Source: Novosphingobium sp.
GTDB taxonomy: Bacteria > Pseudomonadota > Alphaproteobacteria > Sphingomonadales > Sphingomonadaceae
DNA length: 64,000 nucleotides
Direction: 5' to 3'
NCBI GenBank assembly: GCA_016719755.1
Contig: JADJYM010000016.1
Location: 62,001 to 126,000 of the forward strand
Shown here: positions 25,383 to 36,616 of the stretch, one piece after another
Layout: each line of letters opens with the position of its first letter
How positions within the stretch are numbered: position 1 is the first letter of the stretch
Notes under the pieces: generated by a model
Databases searched by the model: none
The model's input: the letters and a program-made list of their open reading frames with translations, nothing else
Told to the model about the DNA's origin: nothing
Position numbers and translations under genes: made by a program

Positions 25383-27032
25383 TCAACCGCCTGCGAACTT
25401 TCGCTGCCCGGCAAGCACGGTCATCCGCTTGGCTCCGGCCAGCGCCGTGCCTTTTTCCCGCACCGTGGCGAGGAAGCGCCACTCGCCGGTCGCGGCCTGC
25501 GGGGTCAGTTCCACCGCCAGATAGCCGCGCTGCGCGGTGTCGCACCATTTGAGCTGCGGGTTGCGCGCGACCACCTCTGCCGCCAGGGTATCCGGACGCT
25601 GCCAGCGGATCGTGTCTTCCGCCCCGGGCGAGGTCACCGAATGGCCGGCCATTTCCACCCCCACCCGCCTGCCCTTGCGCTCAAGATCGGATGCCCAGGC
25701 GTTGTGGCTGTCTCCGGCCAGGACCAGCAGGTTGGCCCGGGCCTCCAGCGCCGCCTTGTAAAGCCGGTCGCGCGCCGCCGGATAACCATCCCACGCATCC
25801 ATGTTCCATGGCAGCCCGACCCTCGACGCGGTGACCGCATCCCGGATCCGCTGCTTCAGCCAGTCAGGCGAAGTGGCCGCCATGCCTTCGGCCAGGCTCT
25901 GCGGCATGGCGATCGAGCCCATCACGATCTGCTGGACCAGCACCTGCCACGGCTTGTTCGATCTGGCTGAGGCCCTGAGCCCGCCGGCCAGCCAGGCCTC
26001 CTGCTCCGCGCCCAACAGCCCGCGCGACGGATCGCGCCACTTGCCGTCCCGAAACGCCTTCAGCGCGGCTTCGGCCTCGTCCGGAGTCTTGCTCTTGACT
26101 ACATCGACCAGTTCGAAGGGTTCGCTGCGGGCGACGTGCCGGGTCTCCAGCCGGAACAGGGTGGCAAGCTCTCCGACCTCGTACTTCGCCCAGTAATCGT
26201 CCGACACCGGGAGCCATGCGCGGTAGGCCTTTTCCGACGCGGCCTTGCGCACCGCCCAATCGCCCTCGGTGCCGTTCTGGTGGTTCTCGGCGCCGTTCTG
26301 CCACGTGTCGTTGGCGGTCTCGTGATCGTCCCAGACGGAGATCATCGGGTAGAGCTGGTGGAGCCGCTGAAGGTCCGGATCGGCGCGGTAGGTGGCAAGG
26401 CGTTCGCGGTATCCGGCCAGGGTCACCGCCTCGTCCAGCGGCCCTGATCGTCCGCCAACCGTCTGTTTTACGGATGGATATTCGCCGCGCTTGTACTCGT
26501 AGAAGTAGTCGCCAAGGTGCAGCGCAAGGTCGAAATCGCCCGCCTCGGCGGCATGGGCATAGGCGTTGAACCAGCCGAAGCCATAGTTGGAGCAGGAAAA
26601 CACCGCGATCCGGAAGTGCGGCACCTTGCCCACCGGCAGGGTCCGCGTCCGCCCGGTCACCGACCGCTCCCCCGATGGCGCGATGAAGCGGTAATAGTAC
26701 CAGCGCCCCGGCGCGAGGCCCCGCGCCCAGGCCTTGGCGCAGCAGTCGCTGGCGGGGGAGGCAAGCGCATCGCCCTCCGTCATGATGCGGGAAAAGGCTT
26801 CATCCTCAGCCACTTCCCACTTGAGCACAACCTCCTGCGCGGCAGCAAAGCGGGTCCACAGCAGGACCTGCTCCGCCCCCGGCTCTCCGCTCGCCACGCC
26901 GTGGGTGAAGCCTCCACCGGTCCCGGCCTTGCCCGGCGCGGACAGCCCGGCCAGCCCGAGCAGGCCCAGCTTCAGCGCGCTCCTCCGGTCGGCATGAGCA
27001 ATCGGTGCGGGCGCGGGCGGCGGCAGGTGCAT
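25383..27032 (-). CDS. PhoD-family alkaline phosphatase/phosphodiesterase, Tat-exported
   Basis: 549 residues from ATG at 27030-27032, with GGGAGAGAG just upstream. The N-terminus has a twin-arginine signal (ADRRSALKLGLLGLAGLSA). The Fn3-like PhoD N domain follows (FTHGVASGEPGAEQVLLWTRF), then the metallophosphatase core: AVFSCSNYGFGWFNAYAHAAE, LHLGDYFYEYKRG, ISVWDDHETANDTWQNGAENH and LVLAGDSHNAWASDLE. The Fe/Ca-binding Asp, Asn and His residues are intact. It releases phosphate from mono- and diesters in the periplasm, normally under phosphate starvation. No Pho box was identified upstream. Confidence 0.9.
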   Translation of the reverse strand: MHLPPPAPAPIAHADRRSALKLGLLGLAGLSAPGKAGTGGGFTHGVASGEPGAEQVLLWTRFAAAQEVVLKWEVAEDEAFSRIMTEGDALASPASDCCAKAWARGLAPGRWYYYRFIAPSGERSVTGRTRTLPVGKVPHFRIAVFSCSNYGFGWFNAYAHAAEAGDFDLALHLGDYFYEYKRGEYPSVKQTVGGRSGPLDEAVTLAGYRERLATYRADPDLQRLHQLYPMISVWDDHETANDTWQNGAENHQNGTEGDWAVRKAASEKAYRAWLPVSDDYWAKYEVGELATLFRLETRHVARSEPFELVDVVKSKTPDEAEAALKAFRDGKWRDPSRGLLGAEQEAWLAGGLRASARSNKPWQVLVQQIVMGSIAMPQSLAEGMAATSPDWLKQRIRDAVTASRVGLPWNMDAWDGYPAARDRLYKAALEARANLLVLAGDSHNAWASDLERKGRRVGVEMAGHSVTSPGAEDTIRWQRPDTLAAEVVARNPQLKWCDTAQRGYLAVELTPQAATGEWRFLATVREKGTALAGAKRMTVLAGQRKFAGG

Positions 27033-27127
27033 GGTCTCTCTCCCTGTTTTGCGGCTGAGATTAGTGCGGTTTGATAACAGCACAATGGCCGCTTGCCGCC
27101 CCGCCCCGCCTGACGCAGATAGCCCGC

Positions 27128-27865
27128 ATGACCGAGACCCGCTTTCACGACCTGTCCGATGGCCGCCGCATTGCCTTCCGCCTGCTGCCCGGCAGCGGCC
27201 CCGCGCTGGTGTTCCTGCCCGGCTATATGTCCGACATGGCGGGCAGCAAGGCGAGCGCCGTGATCGACTGGGCACGAAGCGAGGGCCGCGCCTGCCTGCT
27301 GCTCGATTACTCGGGCTGCGGAGCGAGTGCAGGCGATTTCGCGGATGGCACCCTGTCACGCTGGCGCGAGGAAGTGCTGGCGCTGATCGAGGCGCATTGC
27401 GCGGGGCCGGTGGTGCTGATCGGATCTTCGATGGGCGGCTGGCTGATGCTGCTCACCGCCTTGGCCGCACCGCAGCGGGTCCATGCCCTGGTCGGGATCG
27501 CCGCCGCGCCGGACTTCACCGAGTGGGGAACGACCACGGATCAGAAGGCCAAGCTTGCCGCAGGGCGCGCCGTCTACGAAGACAACCCCTATGGCCCCGA
27601 GCCAACCCCGACCCATCCCGGCTTCTGGGCAGACGGGCAGGCGCAGCGGCTGCTTGAGGGCGATATCGCGCTCGACTGCCCGGTTCGCCTGCTTCACGGC
27701 CAGCGCGATGCCGACGTGCCATGGGACATTGCCCTGCGCCTGTCCGTCGCGCTGCGTTCAGCCGATGTGCAGGTGACGCTGGTCAAGGACGGGGACCACC
27801 GCCTGTCCCGCGACGAGGATATCGCGCTCCTGCTGCGCACTCTCGCCGCCCTGCCCGAAGGCTAA
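27128..27865 (+). CDS. Alpha/beta hydrolase
   Basis: 245 residues from ATG at 27128. The nucleophile elbow is GSSMGGWLM (Ser ~100), the oxyanion strand is LVFLPGYMSDMAGSKA, and the acid and base residues lie in LLHGQRDADVPW and VKDGDHRLSRDED. The arrangement resembles ABHD10/palmitoyl-protein thioesterase-like hydrolases more than epoxide hydrolases, so an acyl-thioester or ester substrate is likely. It is the first of three tightly packed genes (hydrolase, TPR protein, LLM oxidoreductase). It is divergent from the phosphatase gene. Confidence 0.85.
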   Translation: MTETRFHDLSDGRRIAFRLLPGSGPALVFLPGYMSDMAGSKASAVIDWARSEGRACLLLDYSGCGASAGDFADGTLSRWREEVLALIEAHCAGPVVLIGSSMGGWLMLLTALAAPQRVHALVGIAAAPDFTEWGTTTDQKAKLAAGRAVYEDNPYGPEPTPTHPGFWADGQAQRLLEGDIALDCPVRLLHGQRDADVPWDIALRLSVALRSADVQVTLVKDGDHRLSRDEDIALLLRTLAALPEG

Positions 27866-27868
27866 GTC

Positions 27869-28714
27869 ATGTCCGCCCCGTTCCTGCTGCTTGTTCCGCT
27901 CCTCGCCCAGCTCGGCCCCCCGCTGCCGCGCACCTCCATGCCCGAGGTCGATTCCCCGCCCCGGCGCGAACAGGCGGCGCCCGTCCCGGCGCCCGCCACC
28001 ACGCGCGAAACCGATTGCCAGGTGCTGGTCCGCAGCGATCCTCCGGCCGCGCTCGATTTTGCCGAGACCTGGCGCGAGGGGAGCGCCTCGATGAGCGAGC
28101 GCGCCGCCGCCGAACACTGCCGGGGCATGGCCGCCGCCGCGCTCGAGCGCTGGGACGATGCCGAGGAAGCCTTCCGCGCGGCGCGGGATTCGACCCCCGC
28201 CAACGAGCGCGCGGCCCGCTCGCGGTTGGGCCTGCTGACCGGCAATGCGGCGCTCGCCCGCAATGAGGCCGGCCGCGCGATCGAGGCGCTTGACGAAGCG
28301 CAAAGCGAGGCAATCGGCGCGGGCGACACGAAGCTGGCCGGGGAAATCGCGATCGACCGCGCCCGCGCGCTGGTCATCCTCGGGCGCGAGGCCGATGCGG
28401 CGGGCGCGCTTGCCCAGGCCCGCAACCAGGTGCCGGACAATCCGCAGGGCTGGCTGCTGTCGGCCACGCTCTCGCGCCGCCAGGGCAGGCTGGTGGACGC
28501 ACAGACACAGATCCAGCGCGCCGCCGAACTGCTGCCGGTCGATCCGGAAATCGGACTGGAGGCGGGCGTCATCGCCGCGCTTTCGGGCCGCGACGAGGCC
28601 GCGCGCAAGAGCTTCCGATCGGTGATCGCCGCCGCGCCAGGCAGCCTGCCTGCGAAGACCGCGCAATCCTACCTTGACCAGCTGGGGCCGGAGGCGCCAT
28701 CACCCGCCCGGTGA
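27869..28714 (+). CDS. TPR-repeat protein with signal peptide
   Basis: 281 residues, starting three bases after the hydrolase stop. A hydrophobic N-terminus (MSAPFLLLVPLLAQLGPPLP) suggests export. Alanine-rich helical repeats from ~residue 80 have TPR spacing (AAAALERWDDAEEAFRAARDSTPANERA, IAIDRARALVILGREADAAGALAQARNQVPDNP, GRLVDAQTQIQRAAELLPVDPE). TPRs bind partner proteins, and none is evident. Its stop overlaps the GTG start of the next gene (GTGA). It may well be periplasmic. Confidence 0.75.
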   Translation: MSAPFLLLVPLLAQLGPPLPRTSMPEVDSPPRREQAAPVPAPATTRETDCQVLVRSDPPAALDFAETWREGSASMSERAAAEHCRGMAAAALERWDDAEEAFRAARDSTPANERAARSRLGLLTGNAALARNEAGRAIEALDEAQSEAIGAGDTKLAGEIAIDRARALVILGREADAAGALAQARNQVPDNPQGWLLSATLSRRQGRLVDAQTQIQRAAELLPVDPEIGLEAGVIAALSGRDEAARKSFRSVIAAAPGSLPAKTAQSYLDQLGPEAPSPAR

Positions 28715-29691
28715 CCAATCTTTCCGTCCTCGATCTGGTGCCCGTGCGCGAAGGCGGCAGCATTGCCGCCGCGCTTCATGACAGCGCGCAGCTGGCGCAG
28801 ACCGCCGAAGCGGCGGGCTACAAGCGGTTCTGGGTGGCGGAGCACCATGCGATGGATGGCGTCGCGGGCGGCGCGACATCGGTCGTCCTGGCCCATGTCG
28901 GCGCGGCAACCTCGACCATCCGGATCGGTGCGGGCGGGATCATGCTGCCCAACCACAATCCCTTCGTGATCGCCGAACAGTTCGGCACGCTCGACGCGCT
29001 CTATCCCGGGCGAATCGACCTTGGCCTTGGCCGTGCGCCCGGCGCGGACCCGCGGATCGGTCAGGCGCTACGCCGCGATCTGGCACGGGCTTCCGAATAC
29101 TTCCCGCAAGACGTGGTCGAACTGCGCGCGCTGCTGACCGGCGAGCCGGCGCTGGCCATCCGCGCCACCCCGGGATACGGCGCGCAGGTGCAACTGTGGA
29201 TGCTCGGCTCCAGCACCTTCGGCGCGCAGCTCGCCGCCGCGCTGGGCCTGCCCTATGCCTTCGCCTCGCATTTCGCGCCCGACCAGCTCGATCAGGCGCT
29301 TGAGCTTTACCGCCGCCAGTTCCGCCCCTCGCCCGCGCTGGAACGCCCGCACGTGATGGCGGCGATGAACGTGGTCTGCGCCGATAGCGACGAGGAGGCC
29401 GTGCTGCTGGGCTCGTCGATGGACCAGAGCTTCGTGGCGCTGCGCACCGGCACTCCGGGCCGACTGAAGCCGCCGGTGCCTGGCTACCGCCAGACCCTGT
29501 CGCCTTCGCTGCTCGCCACGCTGGAACACATGCGCCAGGCGAGCGCGGTCGGATCGCCCGCAACCGTCGCGCGTGAAATCGGCAAATTTGTCGAGCGCAC
29601 CCGCGCTGACGAGATCATAGTTTCGGGCGCGACCTTCGATCCCGCCGCACGCCGCCGTTCGCTGGAGCTGACCGCGCAAGCGCTCGCCTAA
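28711..29691 (+). CDS. LLM-class flavin-dependent oxidoreductase (luciferase-like)
   Basis: 326 residues from GTG at 28711, overlapping the TPR gene stop. The bacterial-luciferase TIM barrel is recognised by LSVLDLVPVREGGSIAAALHDSAQLAQTAEAAGYKRFWVAEHHAMDGVAGGAT, RIGAGGIMLPNHNPFVIAEQFGTLDALYPGRIDLGLGRAPG and the C-terminal VGSPATVAREIGKFVERT. This is the MsnO8/YhbW-like group 1 subfamily, which takes reduced FMN from a partner. The substrate is unknown. Co-transcription with the hydrolase and TPR genes is likely. Confidence 0.88.
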   Translation: MTNLSVLDLVPVREGGSIAAALHDSAQLAQTAEAAGYKRFWVAEHHAMDGVAGGATSVVLAHVGAATSTIRIGAGGIMLPNHNPFVIAEQFGTLDALYPGRIDLGLGRAPGADPRIGQALRRDLARASEYFPQDVVELRALLTGEPALAIRATPGYGAQVQLWMLGSSTFGAQLAAALGLPYAFASHFAPDQLDQALELYRRQFRPSPALERPHVMAAMNVVCADSDEEAVLLGSSMDQSFVALRTGTPGRLKPPVPGYRQTLSPSLLATLEHMRQASAVGSPATVAREIGKFVERTRADEIIVSGATFDPAARRRSLELTAQALA

Positions 29692-29710
29692 GTCGCTTTA
29701 CGTAGCGGCA

Positions 29711-29771
29711 AACTGGTTGCGATGGAGACCAGTTGCCTCTAGACTGCGCAAATATGCTACCAAAGATAGCA
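29711..29771 (+). promoter_or_regulatory. Two inverted repeats upstream of NAD-glutamate dehydrogenase
   Basis: AACTGGT (29711-29717) pairs with ACCAGTT (29728-29734), and TGCTA (29755-29759) with TAGCA (29767-29771). The first could be a weak terminator of the preceding gene. The second lies in an AT-rich stretch 50 bases before the dehydrogenase ATG and looks like part of its promoter or an operator. Confidence 0.35.
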
Positions 29772-29821
29772 ATAATATTTCCGCAGGAGAGGGCGGTCCG
29801 GCCGCCCGAGGAGCGCATGGG

Positions 29822-32800
29822 ATGAGTTCGAAATCCGCCCCGGCCGACGATCGCGCCGCTATCGCATCGGCCCTTGCCGTCCGGCTCGCGGCCTCGGTTC
29901 TCCCCGGGGATCCGCCACTGGCGGGCGAGGCGCTGGAGCGTGCGACGCAGTTCCTCCAAGGGGTGGCCGGGCAGCGCACCGGCAGCGAGCCTGCCATCGC
30001 CATCGAATCCATTGCCGGTGCTGCCAGCGAGCGCTTCATGCGCATGGCGATCATCAACGACGATATGCCGTTCCTGGTCGATTCGATTGCTTCGACCATC
30101 GCCGCGCACGGTCTTGCGATCGACCGCCTGCTGCACCCCGTGGTGCCGGTGCGCCGCGACGGCGAAGGGCGGTTGACCGCGATTCCCGCTGGCGATGCGG
30201 CGGGCGAGAAGCGCGAATCGATGGTCTATCTGGAAACCCAGCGCGGCGATGCGCGCCTGCGCCGGCAGCTGGTTCAGGCCATGGCCGAGACGCTGGCCGA
30301 TGTCCGCGCCGCCGTGGCCGACTGGCCGGCGATGCAGGCCGCGATGGCCGCCGATGCCGATGCCTGCGCCGATGGCGAAGGCGCGGCGCTGCTGCGCTGG
30401 TTCAAGGACGGGATGCTGACCCAGCTTGGCCATGTCGTGCGCCGCCGCGATGGCAGCCAGGACGGCGCCCTGGGGATCTGCCGCACCAGCGGCAGGACCC
30501 TGCTCGGCCCGGTCTCCTACCAGCGCGCCTTTGCCTGGTTCGAAGGGCAGGCGAAGGGGGTGCGGATTCCGCTGGTCGTCAAGTCCAACCGGATCAGCAA
30601 CGTCCACCGCCGCGTCCCGCTCGACCTGTTCATCCTGCCGCAAATCGAGGACGGACGGATCGCCGCCTTGTCGGTCCATGCCGGAATCTGGACCAGCGCC
30701 GCACTGGCTGCCGCGCCGACCCAGGTGCCCCGGATGCGCTCGCAGCTGGCCGATCTCAACGCGCGCTTCGGATTTTCCGCCCAGGGCCACGCCGGCAAGG
30801 CGCTGGTCCACGCGCTGACCCAGCTGCCCCATGACGTGCTGCTGAGCTTTGCCGACGCCGACATCGAACGCATCGCCACAACCGCGATGAGCCTGACCGA
30901 CCGGCCACGCGCGCGCCTGGCGCTGGTCGCCGCGCCGCTGATGCGCCACCTTTTCGCCTTCGTCTGGCTGCCACGCGATGCCATGTCGACCGGAACCCGG
31001 CTACAGGTCCAGGCCATGCTGGCTGAAACCTGCGGCGCCCCTCTGCTTGACTGGAGCGTGGAGATCGAGGGCGGCCTGGCGCTGATGCGCTTTGTCATTG
31101 ATCTGCCCGAGGTCGCCACCATTCCCGACGAGGCGCAGCTCGACGCGCGGCTGCAGGCGATGCTGCGCGGCTGGAGCGAAGCGGTGGAAAGCGAGATTGC
31201 CGCGAGCGGGGAGCCGTCGCGCGCCGCCGCCATGGCGCTGCGCTTTGCCGAGGCATTCCCTTTGGCCTATCGCAGCGAATACGGCCCTGGCGAGGCCGCG
31301 CGCGACATTGGCCGGCTGCGCCGCCTCGCCGGGAAGGGCGAGGCCGGCGCGCGCCGCGGGGTGCGGTTCCATGCCATGCCGGGCGACGAACCCGGCGTGC
31401 TGCGGCTCAAGCTGTACCAGCGCGGCGGCAGTTTCTGCCTGTCGGACGCGGTCCCCGCGCTGGAGAACTTCGGCTTCCGGGTCATCGAGGACGTGCCCAC
31501 TGATCTCGACGACGGGCGAATGGGCACGATCCACGATTTCGTGCTTTCCCTGCCCGCCGAAATGACGCCGGACCGGCTGCTCGCCCGCGCCGAAAGCATC
31601 GAAGCCGCGATCTCCGACGTGCTCAACGGCGCAGCGGAGGATGATCCCTTCAACCGCCTGATCACGGCGGTGGAACTGGCCGCGGGCGAGGCAAACTGGC
31701 TGCGCGCCTGGTATCGCTATCTGCGCCAGGCCGGGCTCAACTTCTCCGTCCCGACGGTGGTCGATGCGCTGCAGAATGCGCCGACAGTGGTGCGCGGCCT
31801 GATCGCGCTGTTCCTGTGCCGCCACGATCCGGCCTTCGCCGGGGACCGCGCCGCTGCGGAAGAAGCCGCGCAGGGAGCGATCCGCGACGGCCTTGCGCAA
31901 GTGGCGGCAATCAACGACGATCGCCTGCTGCGCCAGTACCGCGCCGTGGTGGAAGCCATGCTGCGGACCAACGCCTTTGCGCCCGCCGGGGCGGATGCGC
32001 TGGCCTTCAAGCTTGATTCCGCCCTGATCCCGGGCCTGCCCAAGCCGCTGCCTTGGCGCGAGATCTTCGTCTATTCGCGGCGGGTGGAAGGCATCCATCT
32101 GCGCGCCGGGCCAGTCGCGCGCGGCGGGTTGCGCTGGTCCGACCGGCGCGACGACTTCCGCACCGAAATCCTCGGGCTGATGAAGGCCCAGCGGGTCAAG
32201 AACGCGGTGATCGTGCCGACCGGGGCCAAGGGCGGCTTCTATCCCAAGCAGTTGCCCAACCCCGCTAACGACCGCGATGGCTGGCTGACCGAGGGCAAGG
32301 AAAGCTACAAGCTGTTCATCCGCACCCTGCTGTCGATCACCGACAACATTGTGGACAGCACGGTCGTTCACCCGGCAGGCGTGGTGGTCCGCGACGGCGA
32401 GGACCCCTATTTCGTGGTCGCCGCTGACAAGGGCACCGCGACCTTCTCGGACACCGCCAACGCGTTGGCCGGTGAGCGCGATTTCTGGCTGGATGACGCT
32501 TTCGCGAGCGGCGGATCCAAGGGCTATGACCACAAGGCGATGGGCATCACCGCGCGGGGTGCGTGGTTATCCGTCCAGCGCCATTTCCTGGAACTGGGGA
32601 TCGACGTCCAGACCCAGCCGGTGCGCGTCGCGGGCTGCGGCGACATGTCCGGGGACGTGTTCGGCAACGGAATGCTGCTGTCCCGGGCGCTCAAAGTGGT
32701 GGCCGCCTTCGATCACCGCCACATCTTCCTAGATCCCGATCCCGACCCGGCGAAAAGCTGGGCGGAACGGGCGCGGATGTTCGCCCTGCCGCGCTCCAGC

Positions 32801-34519
32801 TGGGACGATTACGACAAGGCGCTGATCTCGAAGGGAGGCGGGGTCTTTGCCCGCAGCCTCAAGGAAATCACGCTTTCGGCAGAGGTCCAGGCCATGCTGG
32901 GGCTGGAGCAGGCGAACATCGATCCCGACAGCCTGATCACCGCAATCCTCAAGGCCGAGCTCGACCTGCTCTGGTTCGGAGGGATCGGCACCTATGTAAA
33001 GGCCAGCAGCGAAAACAACGTGGCGGTCGGCGATCCGGCCAACGACGCCCTGCGGATCGACGGGGCCGAGGTCCGCGCGCGGGTGATCGGCGAGGGTGCG
33101 AACCTTGGCTGCACCCAGGCGGGCCGGATCGAGTTCGCGCTGAAGGGCGCGGGCGGCACCGGCGGGCGGGGCAACACCGATTTCATCGACAACAGCGCGG
33201 GCGTCGACTGTTCGGACAACGAGGTCAACATCAAGATCGCCCTTGCCGCCGCCAAGCGCGCCGGGCGGCTGACCGAGGACGAACGGGTCGCTCTGCTCGC
33301 CGCGATGACGGATGAGGTTGCCGCGCTGGTGCTGGAAGACAACCGGCTTCAGGCGCTGGCCCTGTCGATTGCCGAAGCTGGCGGAGCGGCCGCCACGGCA
33401 GCGCACCTGCGGCTGGCCGAGGCGCTGGAAGCCAGCGGTCAGCTTGACCGCCGCACCGAGGGTCTGGCCGAGAACGAGGCCCTGCTGCGCCGCGCGAGCG
33501 ACGGGCGCGGGCTGACCCGGCCGGAACTCGCGGTGCTGCTGTCCAGCGCGAAGCTGGCGCTGCAGGATGCCCTGGAGCAATCCGGCGTGGTTGACGATCC
33601 GGGCCTTGCCACGGACCTGCTGGCAGCCTTCCCCGCTCCGATGCGCGAGCGGTTCGAGCCGGAAATCCTGGACCACCGGCTGCGGCGCGAAATCGTGGCG
33701 ACCAAGCTGGCCAACCGGATGGTCAACCGGCTGGGCCTGATCCATCCCTTCGAACTGGCGGAAGAGGAAGGCGCGACGCTTGCCCAGGTCGCCGCCGCAT
33801 TCGTGGCCGTGGAGCGATTGTTCGGGATGCCCGCGGTGTGGCAGGCGCTGGAAACCACCGCCATGCCGGAAAGCGCCCGCCTGCTGCTGTTCGAACGCGC
33901 GGCAGCGGCGATGACTGACCACATGGCCGACATGCTGCGTGCCGGGGCCGGAACGGTCGCGGCCTCGAAGCTGGTGGCGGACCTCGGCCCCGGAGTGGCC
34001 GCGCTGGCCGATGGCAGCTCCGGCCTGCTGGCGGCTGAGGCCAGGGCCCAGTCGGCGCGGATGCTGGCCCGGTTTGCCGGGGCAGGTGTGCCGCAAGCCG
34101 AAGCGGCCATGGTCACCCGTCTGTTCGATCTTGACGGTTCGGTCGGACTGGCGCGGCTGGCGGGCGAGACCGGCGTCAATCCGCAGGCATTGACGCACGG
34201 CTTCACCGATCTGGGCGCGCGGCTGGGACTGGACTGGGCGCAGATGACCGCCGCGCGGATGAGCCCGTCGGACCCGTGGGAACGACTGCTGATCAATGGC
34301 CTTGCCCGCGATTTCCAGCAGATGCGGCTCGATTTCCTGCGCCGCGCGATGAGCGCGGGCGAAAGTCCCGCCACCGCTGTCGCCCGCTGGGCGGATGAGC
34401 ACGCGCTGGCCGTCGCCCAGTTCCGCAAGGTCGTGGCGCGCGCCCAGGCCGCAGCCCCGGTCGCCCCGGCGATGCTGGCCCAGATCGCCAGCCAGGCCCG
34501 CAATCTGCTGGGGCGCTAG
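29822..34519 (+). CDS. Large NAD-specific glutamate dehydrogenase (L-GDH)
   Basis: 1,565 residues from ATG at 29822 ([11 protein letters not shown]). The in-frame extension upstream has no RBS or family match. N-terminal ACT-like regulatory segments ([35 protein letters not shown]) precede the catalytic domain. That domain carries [52 protein letters not shown], and the NAD-binding domain has [19 protein letters not shown]. This is the ~180-kDa class, which oxidises glutamate to 2-oxoglutarate and ammonium in catabolism and is allosterically controlled. Its TAG stop lies within a CTAG shared with the stop of the convergent queG. Confidence 0.95.
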   Translation: MSSKSAPADDRAAIASALAVRLAASVLPGDPPLAGEALERATQFLQGVAGQRTGSEPAIAIESIAGAASERFMRMAIINDDMPFLVDSIASTIAAHGLAIDRLLHPVVPVRRDGEGRLTAIPAGDAAGEKRESMVYLETQRGDARLRRQLVQAMAETLADVRAAVADWPAMQAAMAADADACADGEGAALLRWFKDGMLTQLGHVVRRRDGSQDGALGICRTSGRTLLGPVSYQRAFAWFEGQAKGVRIPLVVKSNRISNVHRRVPLDLFILPQIEDGRIAALSVHAGIWTSAALAAAPTQVPRMRSQLADLNARFGFSAQGHAGKALVHALTQLPHDVLLSFADADIERIATTAMSLTDRPRARLALVAAPLMRHLFAFVWLPRDAMSTGTRLQVQAMLAETCGAPLLDWSVEIEGGLALMRFVIDLPEVATIPDEAQLDARLQAMLRGWSEAVESEIAASGEPSRAAAMALRFAEAFPLAYRSEYGPGEAARDIGRLRRLAGKGEAGARRGVRFHAMPGDEPGVLRLKLYQRGGSFCLSDAVPALENFGFRVIEDVPTDLDDGRMGTIHDFVLSLPAEMTPDRLLARAESIEAAISDVLNGAAEDDPFNRLITAVELAAGEANWLRAWYRYLRQAGLNFSVPTVVDALQNAPTVVRGLIALFLCRHDPAFAGDRAAAEEAAQGAIRDGLAQVAAINDDRLLRQYRAVVEAMLRTNAFAPAGADALAFKLDSALIPGLPKPLPWREIFVYSRRVEGIHLRAGPVARGGLRWSDRRDDFRTEILGLMKAQRVKNAVIVPTGAKGGFYPKQLPNPANDRDGWLTEGKESYKLFIRTLLSITDNIVDSTVVHPAGVVVRDGEDPYFVVAADKGTATFSDTANALAGERDFWLDDAFASGGSKGYDHKAMGITARGAWLSVQRHFLELGIDVQTQPVRVAGCGDMSGDVFGNGMLLSRALKVVAAFDHRHIFLDPDPDPAKSWAERARMFALPRSSWDDYDKALISKGGGVFARSLKEITLSAEVQAMLGLEQANIDPDSLITAILKAELDLLWFGGIGTYVKASSENNVAVGDPANDALRIDGAEVRARVIGEGANLGCTQAGRIEFALKGAGGTGGRGNTDFIDNSAGVDCSDNEVNIKIALAAAKRAGRLTEDERVALLAAMTDEVAALVLEDNRLQALALSIAEAGGAAATAAHLRLAEALEASGQLDRRTEGLAENEALLRRASDGRGLTRPELAVLLSSAKLALQDALEQSGVVDDPGLATDLLAAFPAPMRERFEPEILDHRLRREIVATKLANRMVNRLGLIHPFELAEEEGATLAQVAAAFVAVERLFGMPAVWQALETTAMPESARLLLFERAAAAMTDHMADMLRAGAGTVAASKLVADLGPGVAALADGSSGLLAAEARAQSARMLARFAGAGVPQAEAAMVTRLFDLDGSVGLARLAGETGVNPQALTHGFTDLGARLGLDWAQMTAARMSPSDPWERLLINGLARDFQQMRLDFLRRAMSAGESPATAVARWADEHALAVAQFRKVVARAQAAAPVAPAMLAQIASQARNLLGR

Positions 34520-35583
34520 GACAAGCGCTCCAGCGCCCAGCGGGCGGCATCGGCGACCGCTTCGTCAGGGTCGCCGAGCAGCGCGCGTACCTGCGACGCC
34601 AGCGCGGGTTCACCGTTGTTGCCTGCGGCGTAGAGGCAATTGCGCACGAACCGGTCGCGCCCGATCCGCTTGATCGGCGAGCCGGAGAACAGCGTCCGAA
34701 AGCCCGCATCATCCAGCGCCAGCAGTTCGGCCAGACGCGGTGCGGCAAGTTCCGCGCGTGGCAGAAAGGCGCGGTTCGCCGCCGCCGCTGAAGCGAACTT
34801 GTTCCACGGGCAGACCGCCAGGCAATCGTCGCAGCCATAGATCCGGTTGCCCAGCGCGGCACGGAATTCCTCTGCCACCGGCCCCTTGTGTTCGATGGTG
34901 AGGTAGGAAATGCAGCGCCGCGCATCGAGCCGATAGGGCGCCGGGAAAGCCTCGGTCGGGCAGGCCCGCTGGCAGGCATCGCACGAACCGCAGCGGTCGC
35001 GCGCCGGTTCGTCGGGCGCGAAGTCCAGCGTGGTGTAGATCGCGCCGAGGAACAGCCACGAACCGTGATCCCGGCTGACCAGGTTGGTGTGCTTGCCCTG
35101 CCAGCCCAGCCCCGCCGCCGCGCCCAGCGGCTTTTCCATTACCGGCGCGGTATCGACGAACACCTTGACCCCCGCTTCGCCCACGGCGCGCCTTGCGGCT
35201 TCGGCCACCAGCCAGCGGGCCAGCGCCTTGAGCGCCTTCTTCACCGTATCGTGATAATCCCGGCCCTGGGCATAGACCGAGATGCGCGCCCGGTCGGCGC
35301 TGCCCGCCAGGGCCAGCGGATCGGCGGCGGGGGCATAGCTCATCCCCAGCGCGATCACGCTGCGCGCCTCGCCCCATAGTCCTTCAGGGCTGCGGCGATG
35401 GTGCAGGCGGTCCGCCATCCACGCCATCTGCCCGTGCATCCCTTCTTCCAGCCAGGTTTCCAGCCGCGCGGCGCGCACCGGGTCTTCCGCCGCCGGAGCA
35501 ATGCCAAAGGCGGCAAAGCCCAGCCGCCGCGCCTCGACCTCCAGATCGTGCCTAAGGGCTTGAATGGAGGCCGCGTTAACCAA
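34516..35583 (-). CDS. queG: Epoxyqueuosine reductase QueG
   Basis: 355 residues from TTG at 35581-35583, chosen because AGGAG and AGGAAC lie immediately upstream; an ATG at 35631 is in frame but lacks an RBS. The cobalamin-binding N domain has [36 protein letters not shown]. Two ferredoxin-type clusters follow: [16 protein letters not shown] and [16 protein letters not shown]-terminal HEAT-like stretch ([28 protein letters not shown]) completes the protein. It reduces epoxyqueuosine in tRNA to queuosine, the last step of Q34 synthesis. Cytoplasmic. Confidence 0.93.
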   Translation of the reverse strand: MVNAASIQALRHDLEVEARRLGFAAFGIAPAAEDPVRAARLETWLEEGMHGQMAWMADRLHHRRSPEGLWGEARSVIALGMSYAPAADPLALAGSADRARISVYAQGRDYHDTVKKALKALARWLVAEAARRAVGEAGVKVFVDTAPVMEKPLGAAAGLGWQGKHTNLVSRDHGSWLFLGAIYTTLDFAPDEPARDRCGSCDACQRACPTEAFPAPYRLDARRCISYLTIEHKGPVAEEFRAALGNRIYGCDDCLAVCPWNKFASAAAANRAFLPRAELAAPRLAELLALDDAGFRTLFSGSPIKRIGRDRFVRNCLYAAGNNGEPALASQVRALLGDPDEAVADAARWALERLS

Positions 35584-35650
35584 GTTCCTGTTGCTCCTGT
35601 TCACGAGGGCGGCGATAGGTGCCCGCTGCATGAAACTAGGGGAAGGACCG

Positions 35651-36616
35651 ATGGCGGGCAACGCGGGCGATGCACAGGCACGGCCGCTGGCCATCGAAGC
35701 GCGCGGGCTGGTCAAGCGGTTCGACGGATTCACGGCGGTTGACGGGGTTGACCTCTCCGTGCCTGAAGGCGCGATCTACGGCATCCTTGGCCCCAATGGC
35801 GCGGGCAAGACGACAACCCTCAGGATGCTGCTGGGGATCATCGATCCCGATGAAGGGGTGCGCCGCGTGCTGGGCCACGACCGCCCGCACGAAGTGGCTC
35901 ACACCATCGGCTATCTTCCGGAAGAGCGCGGGCTCTACCCGGCGATGAAGGCCTATGAGGCGATCGCCTTCCTTGGCGCGCTGCGCGGCTTGCCGCTGGC
36001 CGAGGGACGGCGGCGGGGGCGTGAACTGCTGGAAGAACACGGGCTGGGCTATGCCGCCGACCGCCAGATCCGGCAGCTGTCCAAGGGCATGGCCCAGCAG
36101 GTCCAGTTGCTCGGTACGCTGGTCCACGAACCCCGGCTGGTGGTGTTCGACGAACCGTTTTCGGGTCTCGACGCGCTCAACCAGGGCAAGCTGGAGCGGA
36201 TGATCCGCGCGCTGGCCGCCAAAGGCACCACCGTGATCTTCTCCACTCACGTCATCGCCCATGCCGAACGGCTGTGCGATGCGGTGGCGATCATCGCCGG
36301 GGGCAAGGTTCCCTTCGCCGGGCCGGTCGACGTGGCGCGCGACCGGATCCGCCCGCAGGTGCGGCTGGAAACCCGCGCGAGCGACGGGCCATGGCGCGCC
36401 GCGCTGCCCGCCGACGCCCGGCACGAAGGCAGCTTCTGGTACTTCTCGCTGCCCGAAAGCGGGATCGAACCCTTGCTGCGGGCGCTGATCGAGGGCGAGG
36501 CTGGCATTCTTTCGCTGTCAATCGAGCGCGCCGGGCTGCACGACGCGTTTGTCGCCATTGCTGGCGAGGCCGCTGCACGGGCGCTTGAGGAAGAAAAAGA
36601 GGAGGCCCGTCGATGA
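35651..36616 (+). CDS. ABC-2 exporter ATP-binding protein (NatA-like)
   Basis: 321 residues from ATG at 35651, with GGGGAAGGA just upstream; an ATG at 35630 is less likely. Walker A is [14 protein letters not shown], the signature motif is [13 protein letters not shown] (with the less common LSKGM), Walker B is [12 protein letters not shown], and the H-loop is in [14 protein letters not shown]-terminal extension of ~90 residues is typical of NatA/YhaQ. It energises the permease encoded next, whose start overlaps this stop (ATGA). Substrate is unknown; sodium, drugs or peptides have been proposed for relatives. Confidence 0.9.
   Translation: MAGNAGDAQARPLAIEARGLVKRFDGFTAVDGVDLSVPEGAIYGILGPNGAGKTTTLRMLLGIIDPDEGVRRVLGHDRPHEVAHTIGYLPEERGLYPAMKAYEAIAFLGALRGLPLAEGRRRGRELLEEHGLGYAADRQIRQLSKGMAQQVQLLGTLVHEPRLVVFDEPFSGLDALNQGKLERMIRALAAKGTTVIFSTHVIAHAERLCDAVAIIAGGKVPFAGPVDVARDRIRPQVRLETRASDGPWRAALPADARHEGSFWYFSLPESGIEPLLRALIEGEAGILSLSIERAGLHDAFVAIAGEAAARALEEEKEEARR

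Noticed and set aside
34516-34519. Overlapping stop codons (CTAG) of the convergent glutamate dehydrogenase and queG genes
   Set aside because: Real, but short stop-stop overlaps are common in dense bacterial genomes and carry no evident function.
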